The notes under the pieces were generated by a model. The model did not search any database. It worked only from the letters and a program-made list of their open reading frames with translations, and was not told the DNA's origin. Below, piece by piece: positions 17,002-24,224 of a stretch of 64,000 nt of DNA. Source of the DNA: Streptomyces sp. ISL-87 (GTDB lineage Bacteria; Actinomycetota; Actinomycetes; Streptomycetales; Streptomycetaceae); assembly GCF_018614095.1 (NCBI RefSeq), contig NZ_JAGGOY010000097.1:1-64000 (forward strand), given 5' to 3'. How positions within the stretch are numbered: the first letter of the stretch is position 1; the number at the start of each line of letters is the position of its first letter. The translations under genes and the position numbers were made by a program.

Positions 17002-18665
17002 GGCTCAGGCGCGAATTCCGTGAAGCCCGCACGTAGTGATCTTCAGCGTGCGAGGAGCACGCGCTTGCGGAGGAGGCCGGGCTTCGCCCTGCCGAACATC
17101 TGGCGCTTCAGCATCTTGATGCGGTTGACGTGCCCTTCGACTGGGCCGCTGTTCCAGTGCAGGGTGAGGCCCGCCATGACGGCCTCCCAGTCCTTGCGTA
17201 GACCGCTAGCGAATCCACGTAGCTCGGGGCTGGCGCCGGCTTCGGCGTCCGCGGTCCACTGCTCGAGGTCCTCTCGGCCGCGGCGGTTGACGAGGATCGA
17301 GGCGAACCGCGCGATGAGTTCGCAGGCGTCGTCCAAGGCCCGACAACCGTCGCGCAGCTCCTTCAGGAGGACGCGGCCGGCCTCGGGCCGGTTGTCGGGA
17401 TGGGTGAGGATGAGTGTGGTCACCTCGCGGACCTTGGGGACCGGCGGGCGGGCAGTCGGCGCGGCGTTGTCGCGCAGCCGGTGCACGAAGCGCCGGACGG
17501 TCCGCTCGCTGTCAGTCAGACCGCGCTCGGCGAGTTCCCGGTGGAGGCGGTCGGCGCTGGTGCAGCCCTCGTTGAATCGGGCGGTCAGGTAGGCGGCGTG
17601 GCCGTCCAGGCTGGTCTGTCTGCCGCCAGTGGGGCCGGCGCCGATCAGTTCCTCCGGTGTGCTGGCCTGCATGAACTTCCGTACCGTCTTCGGGTCCAGG
17701 CCGAGCTCGGCGACGATCCTGCTGTGGCTGACGCCCTTGTGATCAGCGCGTGGACGGCGGCGTGGCGCGCGCGGGTGCGCTGAGCCCTCGGCCCCTCGGG
17801 CAGCAGCACGCTCTCCCGCTCTGGCGCGGGCGGAGTCCATGCCGGACGAAGGCGGGCGACCAGCCGTTCGGTCGCCTCACCGAGGTTCGCCCATAAGTGA
17901 TACCTGTCCGCGACCTGCGTCGCGGTGCCGGCTCCGCGGGTCGCGCCGTCGGCATAACAGTGGGCCCGGTCGCGGCAGATCACCTCGACACCCGGATGCG
18001 CAGTGAGCCAGTCGGCCAGAGCGTCGGCGGACCGTTCGGGCAGGACGTCGACTGGTCGGCGGCCTTCGATGTCGATCAGGACCGTGCCGTAGTTGTGTCC
18101 CTTGCGCAGAGCGAAGTCGTCCACACCGAGCACCCGTACCGACCCGACCTGCGGGTCCGGCAGCGCGCGGACCAGGCGGATCAGAGCGTCCCGGCCGATC
18201 CCTACTGACAGGCGTTCGGCCAGCCGGGCACCGGCCCGGCCGCCCAACGCGAGGGCGACGGCCTCGCGGACCTTCCGCAGCGAAACGGTGCACCTGCCAT
18301 AACGGAACGTCAGCCCCGGTATCTGCTCGGCGAAGGTCCGCTTCCCGCACTCGGCCGCAGTGCAGAAAAATCGGCGGACCCGCAGGTGGAGTACCAACTC
18401 CTGCCCGCAGACCGCGGTCTCGCTGACGTGCCGTTCGTAGCCGCTGTGGACGCGCTCGGACCAGATCCCACAGCCTGGGCACTCCGCTCCCAGGGCCTGG
18501 CCTCGCGCATGAACCCGAACCGACTGGCCGGCCGTTCTGATCGCATCCACCCGCAGCAGCACGAACTGGGGAAACAGAGTGGCCAGGAGATCATCAACAG
18601 TCACCCGCCATGATCGCGAACTGTCGAGATCTACGTGCGGACTTCACGGAATTCGCGCCTGAGCC
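17002..18665 (-). mobile_element. ISL3-family insertion sequence, about 1.66 kb, with long inverted ends
   Basis: The ends at 17002-17036 and 18631-18665 are inverted repeats: the outer 24 bases (GGCTCAGGCGCGAATTCCG...) are identical and the match continues, with one substitution, through GCACGTAG. The transposase gene fills the interior. No 8-bp target duplication was found (flanks GAAGTGCT and AGTATGCC). The well-kept ends suggest recent arrival. Confidence 0.85.
17043..18604 (-). pseudogene. ISL3-family transposase with one frameshift
   Basis: The N-terminal frame starts at GTG 18604 and has ECPGCGIWSERVHSGYERHV, FCTAAECGKRTFAEQIPGL, GVDDFALRKGHNYGTVLIDI, GVEVICRDRAHCYADGA and VADRYHLWANLGEATERLV. 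Near 17740 one base is missing in the HALIT-KGVSHSRI region; the neighbouring frame then continues SHSRIVAELGLDPKTVRKFM through HWNSGPVEGHVNRIKMLKRQ (C-terminal catalytic Glu) to the stop at 17043-17045. All domains are present, so a single-base repair would restore a full-length ISL3 transposase of about 520 residues. ISL3 elements are not known for programmed frameshifting; a recent mutation or read error is more likely. Confidence 0.85.
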
Positions 18666-18987
18666 AGTATGCCGAGGCCGCGGTCAGAGTCCACTTGCTG
18701 AAGAGGGAGCACCTTGATCAGCCGGCTTCCTCCGAGCGTTGCCATCCTCGGCGGTGAGCGAGGTCTGGCCGTACATCGTCGTGGCCGAGTGGTTGTAGAC
18801 CCTGATCTGACCGCCGTGCTCTGTTGAGAGGTTCACCTTCTCCGGCACAATGGTGAGGGTGGCGGTGCTGTCTTCGGTTGCCGTCAAATCACGCTCTTGT
18901 CGGCCGGTCTGGGGTTGAGTCAGCGGGTCCGGTGAGGACTGCTGTTGAGCTGGGTCATCAACTCACGGTTGGCGGCAGTCTCGGGCC
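18666..18987. other. Short degraded region between ISL3 and the DUF2000 remnant
   Basis: On the minus strand an open stretch (18684 to about 18960) encodes DLTATEDSTATLTIVPEKVN, then LSTEHGGQIRVYNHSATTMY. It looks like part of an extracellular beta domain. It has no proper start codon upstream and its 3' end runs close to the ISL3 end, so it is probably a gene scrap. No family assigned. Confidence 0.35.
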
Positions 18988-19320
18988 ATGAGCGACGAGA
19001 CGAAGAACGAGAACGACGAGCAGGTCGATCAGAGTGGTGAGGACGCGCCCGTGCGCTTCGACACCAAGATTCGCGGTGCCGCTGCGCGACGACCTGGAGA
19101 CGTGACAGTGGCTGAATGTCACCGCGTTCCTCGTCAGCGGGATCGGAACGGTCCTCCCCGACGTGGTCGGCGAGCCGTACCAGGACAGCGACGGTACCCC
19201 CTACCTGACGATGTTCCGCCAGCCCGTTCTGGTCTTCGAGGGCGGGAAGCGGTGACGGCGGCGCACGAGTGGGCCGTGCGGCGCGGACTGCCGACCGCGG
19301 TGTTCACGTCGTCCTCACGC
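18988..19320 (+). pseudogene. DUF2000 family gene, multiply frameshifted
   Basis: ATG 18988 opens SDETKNENDEQVDQSG, then VRFDTKI. The rest of the protein is in other frames: LNVTAFLVSGIGTVLPDVVG and EPYQDSDGTPYLTMFRQPVL, then (shifted again) AVTAAHEWAVRRGLPTAVFT. This is the order of DUF2000 proteins, small Streptomyces proteins of unknown function. The last third is missing after about 19315. At least two indels and a truncation make it a pseudogene. Confidence 0.65.
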
Positions 19321-19498
19321 CCGGATGACGGCTCACGACCTGTCGGCGAGGGCGGATTTCGCCCTCAAGTCGGACGAACAGCGCAGGGGGGGGAGGGGCC
19401 AGCTCCCGGCGCCCGTCTCCGACGAGAACCGTGCGGGACCTGAAGGGGCGATTCCGGCCTCTCCCCCGTGCGGACGCAGGCCCCCGAAGGCGCGACGG

Positions 19499-20173
19499 TC
19501 ACCGTCCCGTCGTCCGCCGCAGGGCGATCGCGGTGAGCAGTATGCCCTGGCGGGAGAGCCACCGGCCGTCAAACCCTTCGACGCGTCCCCCGTCGGCGGT
19601 GGGGCCCGGGACGAGCAGTCGCGCGGAGAAGGTGCCGGAGCCGGGGTCGATGCGGATGTCCGCCTGGGTGAAGTCGAGTCCGCGCTCGGCCAGCGGGAAC
19701 CAGACCTTGAACACCGCCTCCTTGGCGCTGAACAACAACCGGTCCCAGCAGACTCCGGGCGAGGACCGCATCAATGCCTCCACCCGCGCACGCTCTTGGG
19801 GCAGCGCGATGAACTCCAGCAAGTCCTCCGCCAGGGGAAGGTTGGGCTCGGCATCGATGCCGAGCCCCAGGAACGCCGAGGAGCGGGCCATGGCGGCGGC
19901 CCGGAACCCGGGACAGTGGGTCATGCTGCCGACGATGCCGTCGGGCCACAGCGGTTCACCGCGCCCGCCCGACAGCACGGGCGCCGGCGGCACGCCCAGT
20001 TCGCCCATGGCGCGGCGCGCGCACATGCGGACGTTCGCGTATTCTTGTCGACGTTTCGGCCGGGCGCTCGCGACGGCGGCGACCTCCTGCGGGTACAAGG
20101 CGGTCAGCGCCGCGTCGTAGTCGACGAACGTGCTGCCCGTGCCGACGGGGGACGGCAACAGCTCATCGATCAC
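19499..20173 (-). CDS. 4'-phosphopantetheinyl transferase (Sfp/EntD type)
   Basis: The product has 224 residues and starts at GTG 20173. Motifs are GSMTHC (82-87), the Mg-binding GLGIDAEP (103-110; Asp106 and Glu109) and FSAKEAVFK (148-156; Lys-Glu pair), in the order and spacing of EntD/Sfp enzymes. It transfers phosphopantetheine from CoA to the Ser of carrier-protein domains, converting apo-ACPs to holo form. The nine ACPs of the PKS genes in this window are obvious partners. It lies 55 bp behind the SUMF1-family gene on the same strand, so the two are probably cotranscribed, and it marks the left border of the biosynthetic locus. No TTA codon seen. Confidence 0.9.
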   Translation of the reverse strand: MIDELLPSPVGTGSTFVDYDAALTALYPQEVAAVASARPKRRQEYANVRMCARRAMGELGVPPAPVLSGGRGEPLWPDGIVGSMTHCPGFRAAAMARSSAFLGLGIDAEPNLPLAEDLLEFIALPQERARVEALMRSSPGVCWDRLLFSAKEAVFKVWFPLAERGLDFTQADIRIDPGSGTFSARLLVPGPTADGGRVEGFDGRWLSRQGILLTAIALRRTTGR

Positions 20174-20228
20174 AACGGCACCCCACGCTCACAGCCTCGT
20201 TCCCGAGCTCGCCTCCCGCGCACCGCGC

Positions 20229-20918
20229 TCAAAGCGATCGGGCGAGCCTGAACCCGAGGTCGTCGATGGCGAGGGTCGGGTGGCTCTTGCGGCGGCACGA
20301 CGCCCGGCACCCCCGGGGTTCGTCGAAGAAGCCGCCACCGCGGAAGACGCGGTACGGGCCGTAGACCCGGGGGTCGTAGACGTCCCAGCACCACTCCCAG
20401 ACATTGCCGATCATGTCGTGGAAGCCCCACGCGTTCGGCTCCCGCATCGCGACGTCGTGCACCTCGCCCCCGGAGTTCCCGCGGTACCAAGCGATCTCGT
20501 CCAGCTCTCCGTGGCGGACGTCCGAACTCCCGGCCCGGCAGGCGAACTCCCATTCCGCCTCCGACGGAAGGCGGTAACCGTCGGCTGCCCAGTCGCACAC
20601 CACGTCCTCCGCGTCGCGGCTGTCGCCCGTGGCGTAGCAGGATTCGAGCCCGGCGATCCGCGAGAACAGGTTGCAGAACCGGACGGCGTCGTTCCATGAC
20701 ACCTCGGTGATCGGGGTTCGAGGCCCCGCAGAGCTCTCCGGCACCTCACCCAGCACAGCTGCATACAGCTCGCGGGTGACCGGAGTCGGCGCCAGCTGGA
20801 AGGCGGCAACCTCGACCCTCCAGTCCGTCATCGTGCCCTCGTCCCGCAGCATGATCTCTCCCGTGGGAAGGTCGATCATGGGGTCGGCAGCCAAACGGCG
20901 TGTTGATCCACGGCTCAT
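20229..20918 (-). CDS. Formylglycine-generating-enzyme-family (SUMF1) protein
   Basis: The product has 229 residues. ATG 20918 is chosen because GGAGGAG precedes it by ten bases. The FGE-sulfatase fold is clear: TPVTRELYAAVLGEVPE, PITEVSWNDAVRFCNLFSR, DGYRLPSEAEWEFACRAG, GFHDMIGNVWEWCWD and the closing FRGGGFFDEPRGCRASCRRK with SHP and GFRLARSL. Classical FGE converts a sulfatase Cys to formylglycine with copper and oxygen; here two Cys lie near the end (204 and 208, spaced three apart), close to but not the same as the classical pair as I remember it. No sulfatase gene is in view. The family also includes ergothioneine-type sulfoxide synthases and other oxygen-using enzymes, so a tailoring role is possible but unproven. 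Confidence 0.8.
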   Translation of the reverse strand: MSRGSTRRLAADPMIDLPTGEIMLRDEGTMTDWRVEVAAFQLAPTPVTRELYAAVLGEVPESSAGPRTPITEVSWNDAVRFCNLFSRIAGLESCYATGDSRDAEDVVCDWAADGYRLPSEAEWEFACRAGSSDVRHGELDEIAWYRGNSGGEVHDVAMREPNAWGFHDMIGNVWEWCWDVYDPRVYGPYRVFRGGGFFDEPRGCRASCRRKSHPTLAIDDLGFRLARSL

Positions 20919-21447
20919 CGCAGTCCTACTCCTCCACATTCGGTTCGTGTCCTCAACGTGCGATGACCGTCAAGGCACCCGCGGACGTGATCGCGGACTC
21001 TCGTCCCGTTCAGCCGGACGACGGGTGCGACCGGGCCGGCACTCGTCGCCGCGTTCTACCTGGTCTGCCGCGAACCACACCTGGTTGCCATCACGCTCGC
21101 AGTGTGCCGCACCGGGCACACCCGGGCGGCGCCAACGGATCCTTTCAGGCCAGGCCAGCGCGCTGTGACCCGGCGCGAGCCGACCAGGGCATTGCCGGAG
21201 CGGCGGCCCGGCCGACCGAGCACGTTTCAGCTGGGGTCGCGGAGCCGGCAGGCCGGGCTGGGACACGTCTGCTCCCGGTGTGCGCGGTGCGACCGTCCCG
21301 CCGCACGGTCCCGCGCGCCCTGCTGCGCACCCCCGTGCCCGCCGGGCGGGTGTCCGGCGCCATGGGCACGGGGATGCGCCGGCGCCGCGCCACCGGGTCC
21401 GAGTGACGCGAGGTCGCGTGCCGCGGCCTGCTCCGCGGGCAGGGGGG
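20919..21447. other. 529-bp gap between SUMF1-family and P450 genes
   Basis: No gene is supported on either strand: open frames lack a ribosome site and show no family motif. It should hold the promoter for the leftward SUMF1-PPTase pair. At 21421-21438 CCGCGG-CCTGCT-CCGCGG can form a hairpin nine bases past the P450 stop and may terminate it. Confidence 0.4.
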
Positions 21448-22677
21448 TCAGCCCTGTGCGGCGCCGAGCGACACGGGCAGAGCCCTCAGCCCGCGCAGCG
21501 CCGTACCGGGCTGCCAGCGGAGGTCGGCCGGGTCGGCTGCCAGCCGGATGTGCGGGAACCGGTCGATGAGCCGGTCGAAGGCTATATGCGCTTCCAGCCG
21601 GGCCAGCTGTGCTCCGACGCAGTAGTGGATGCCGTGTCCGAAGGACAGGTTGGCGCCCGCCTGACGATGGATGTCCAGGCTGCCGGCGTCCGGGAACTGG
21701 GATTCGTCCCGGTTGGCCGACGTGAGGGCGACCACGACCAGTTCGCCCTCCGGTATGACCACTCCGCCGATCTCGATCGGCTCGGTCGTGAAACGCAGCG
21801 ACGACGTGTTGACCGGGCTCTCGTAGCGGAGGAGCTCGTCGACCGCCCCGGACATCAAGGAGCGGTCCGCGCGCAGTGCGGCGAGCTGGTCGGGGTGGCG
21901 GAGCAGCGCGTACGCACCGTTGCCGATGAGGTTGACCGTCGTCTCGTTGCCTGCGACCAGCAGCAGGAACGCCATCGACACCAGTTCCTTGGTGTTCAGC
22001 TTCCCGTCGTCACTGGAGCGCACCAGACCGGTGAGCAGGTCGTCCGCCGGTTCCGACCGCTTGCTCTCGATCAGCTCGTACAGATACCCGAGCAGTGCCG
22101 TCGTGGCCTGCGCCATGCTCTCCGGATCCCCGCCGGAGAGCTGGGTGGGGACCCAGCCCTTGAAGCGCTCCTGGTCGTCGGCCGGAACGCCCAGCAGCTC
22201 GCAGATCACCGCCATGGGCAGCGGGTAGGCGAGGGCGCGCATCAGGTCCACTTCATCGTGGCCCTCCATCGCATCGAGGAGTTCAGTGGTGATCTCATCG
22301 ATCCGGGGGCCCAGTTTCTCCACCGCTCGCTGCGTGAACACCTTGTTGACCTGCTTGCGCAGCCGGGTGTGGTCCGGCGGGTCGGCGTTCATCATGTGCG
22401 CCGCCAACTCGCTGGCGAACACCATGCCGGTCTCACCATCGGTGTGCCGCTGGATGACCTTTTGGCCGGCCTCGATGTTCTTGGACAGCCGATTGTCGGT
22501 CAGCACGGACTTCGCGTCGTCATAGCGCGTGACGAGCCAGACCTTGGTACCGCCCGGCGCGATGATCTCGCGGACCGGTGCCTCGGAGCGCATCACGTCG
22601 TATAACGCATGCGGATCGTGCTCGAACTCCTTCTCGTCGATCTGGAGCGGAGCCGCGCCGGTGTGACCGCTGGACAT
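21448..22677 (-). CDS. Cytochrome P450 (bacterial class I, CYP107-like)
   Basis: The product has 409 residues and starts at ATG 22677 with GGGAGGAAG just upstream. P450 landmarks are in place: AHMMNADPPDHTRLRKQVNK, I-helix LLLVAGNETT (oxygen-activating Thr), K-helix ExxR (Glu281, Arg284: ELLRYESPV), and heme loop FGHGIHYCVGAQLAR (346-360, ligand Cys353). It is soluble and needs ferredoxin and a reductase, not present here. The sequence resembles the macrolide-tailoring CYP107 group. Next to a PKS it most likely hydroxylates or epoxidises the polyketide. A TTA codon at Leu25 (22605-22603) puts its translation under bldA. Transcribed away from the DUF4180-PKS direction. Confidence 0.9.
   Translation of the reverse strand: MSSGHTGAAPLQIDEKEFEHDPHALYDVMRSEAPVREIIAPGGTKVWLVTRYDDAKSVLTDNRLSKNIEAGQKVIQRHTDGETGMVFASELAAHMMNADPPDHTRLRKQVNKVFTQRAVEKLGPRIDEITTELLDAMEGHDEVDLMRALAYPLPMAVICELLGVPADDQERFKGWVPTQLSGGDPESMAQATTALLGYLYELIESKRSEPADDLLTGLVRSSDDGKLNTKELVSMAFLLLVAGNETTVNLIGNGAYALLRHPDQLAALRADRSLMSGAVDELLRYESPVNTSSLRFTTEPIEIGGVVIPEGELVVVALTSANRDESQFPDAGSLDIHRQAGANLSFGHGIHYCVGAQLARLEAHIAFDRLIDRFPHIRLAADPADLRWQPGTALRGLRALPVSLGAAQG
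22603..22605 (-). promoter_or_regulatory. TTA codon in the P450 gene (codon 25)
   Basis: Leu25 in the context HDPHALYDV is encoded by TTA, read only by the bldA tRNA in Streptomyces. Confidence 0.85.
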
Positions 22678-23253
22678 GCTTCCTCCCGTATGTGAATCGA
22701 AATATCAACGACGAATGTGGTGCGCACTGATGAAAGGGTCGTGCGGGGAGCCGGTGCGGGCAGTCGATCACTAAACGCCGTGTCCCGCAAGACTTCCCCG
22801 GTGAGCGGAACCGGCCTCGGGCTATCGGGCGAGATGTCTTCACCGCTCACCGCCTTCGTGGACCGCGGGATCGTCGGCCGGTGCGCCCGCGGCCACGCCG
22901 CTGCGTTCCGGGGCGTCGGCTGGAAACCTCTGCCGACCGCTTTTCGGCCACTCGTGCCTGGCTCGAATCCCGCAGGTCTCGGTGGAACTGTTCCGCATCC
23001 GTCGGCGCCCGCTTTTCTCCCGGCTCCGCGTCACGGGCCCGTCCGCCACCCGTCTGACCAGCGAGAAGACTCCGCAAGCACCGACGGCCCCCGGAGGGGT
23101 CCGCGCGGGCACCGCAGGTGTCGGCCGGTCGGTAAACCTCTACCTTACGAATTGGCTGAATAGTTTACTGGCGTGCAGATGTGGCGTTGACCCGTGAACA
23201 GGCGTGTGTTAATTTCCTCCGGCATATGCGATCATGATCTTGGGGGACTGGAA
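22678..23253. promoter_or_regulatory. Divergent intergenic region, P450 versus DUF4180
   Basis: No convincing gene. The part near the DUF4180 start is unusually AT-rich (about 23130-23240). Within it GTAAAC (23132-23137) and GTTTAC (23163-23168) form an inverted pair 25 bp apart, which could be an operator or lie over promoter elements. Promoters for both divergent genes must be here, but I cannot define boxes with confidence. Confidence 0.4.
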
Positions 23254-23637
23254 ATGACGGACTTACTGCAGGAGCGCCGCGGGGTGCAGGTATTGATGTG
23301 CGATCCCAAAGGGCCCACGGTGGTCACCGAGCAGGATGCGCTGGACTTGATCGGTGCGGCATTGTTTGATGCCGAGGTCGTGGTCGTGCCTGTGAGTCGC
23401 TTTGACGAGAAGTTCTTCTCGCTCAGTACCGGTTTCGCTGGTGATATCATGCAGAAGTTCGTCAACTACCGACTGCGGCTGGCCGTCATCGGTGATATCT
23501 CCCGCCACATGGAGACCAGCACCGCACTGCGTGCTCTGGTTCATGAATCCAACACGGCAAGCCATATCTGGTTCCTTCCCGACGTTGAATCCCTCGACGC
23601 ACGCCTGGAGGCCGCGGGCGCGAAAGGGCGGGGCTAG
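23254..23637 (+). CDS. DUF4180 domain protein
   Basis: The product has 127 residues. ATG 23254 is chosen over GTG 23194 because GGGGGA lies about seven bases upstream and the domain begins here. It matches DUF4180: VLMCDPKGPTVVTEQDALDL, IGAALFDAEVVVVPVSRFDE, then KFFSLSTGFAGDIMQKFVNY and LRLAVIGDISRHMETSTALR, and HESNTASHIWFLPD. Family members are small, cytoplasmic alpha/beta proteins of unknown function. The fourth codon is TTA (23263-23265), so its translation should require bldA tRNA. It is the last small gene before the PKS genes, about 590 bp upstream; a regulatory role would fit position and TTA codon but is only a guess. Confidence 0.75.
   Translation: MTDLLQERRGVQVLMCDPKGPTVVTEQDALDLIGAALFDAEVVVVPVSRFDEKFFSLSTGFAGDIMQKFVNYRLRLAVIGDISRHMETSTALRALVHESNTASHIWFLPDVESLDARLEAAGAKGRG
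23263..23265 (+). promoter_or_regulatory. TTA codon at codon 4 of the DUF4180 gene
   Basis: The sequence ATG ACG GAC TTA CTG makes the fourth codon TTA, an early position where lack of bldA tRNA would block synthesis almost at once. Confidence 0.85.
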
Positions 23638-24224
23638 CGCGCCCGTCCTGTAAGGCGAAAATGGACGTGAGTCGGCCGTGCGCCCCGGAGCGCGTACGGC
23701 CCACCGGCCCCCGGCGGGGGCCGGGCCGAAGCTGTGCCGACCCGGACGTCCGGCGCCGATCTTTGCCCAGCGGGCGCCCGGAGCGCTCCTCGAACGGCCG
23801 GACGCACAACTGCTGACCGGGGCCTGACGGCATGGTCGCCCCGGCTCGCGTGACACCGCGCCATGCGTGTCAACGTGCAGTCCAGGTCCCACAGTTGCCG
23901 ACCTCCGGGACATGGGACAACGTGGGCCCCGGCACAGGTGCACCTCCTGGCCAGCTGTTCTCCATCGGGATGCGCGCTGCTGTCGGAGAGCGCGCGCATT
24001 CCTAGGGAAGGCAGCAGCGTGGCCACGCGGAGCTCGTGAGTTTTGACAGGGGCACACCGGCTGCGGAGACCAGCAGCCGGCTGCGACACATTCAGGCGGC
24101 ATTCACCGTTGGAGCCGTTCACCAGGAGACGTTCCTGCCTGCCGGTTCGGCGTGCCCAGGTTCGGTAGTGGGTGGCCGTGGTGGTGCCTCACAACATCGC
24201 GAACGATAAGGGGAGTATCCACTG
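23638..24224 (+). promoter_or_regulatory. Leader/promoter region of the PKS genes, with a terminator hairpin
   Basis: No gene is supported here. At 23704-23724 CCGGCCCCC and GGGGGCCGG pair around a GGC loop, a perfect hairpin 67 bases past the DUF4180 stop, likely its terminator. The following 500 bp should contain the main PKS promoter; boxes cannot be placed reliably. AAGGGGAG at 24208-24215 is the ribosome site for the ATG at 24225. Confidence 0.45.

Noticed and set aside
17700..17780. Programmed frameshift in the ISL3 transposase
   Set aside because: No slippery heptamer of the usual type is visible and the family is not known for this; a mutation is simpler.
20900..21406. 168-codon plus-strand frame between the SUMF1 and P450 genes
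   Set aside because: Composition is typical of random high-GC frames and it begins antisense to the SUMF1 gene start.
22717..23163. 148-codon plus-strand frame in the P450/DUF4180 gap
   Set aside because: No ribosome site, no motif, Pro/Arg/Gly-rich composition; it covers the region that must hold the divergent promoters.
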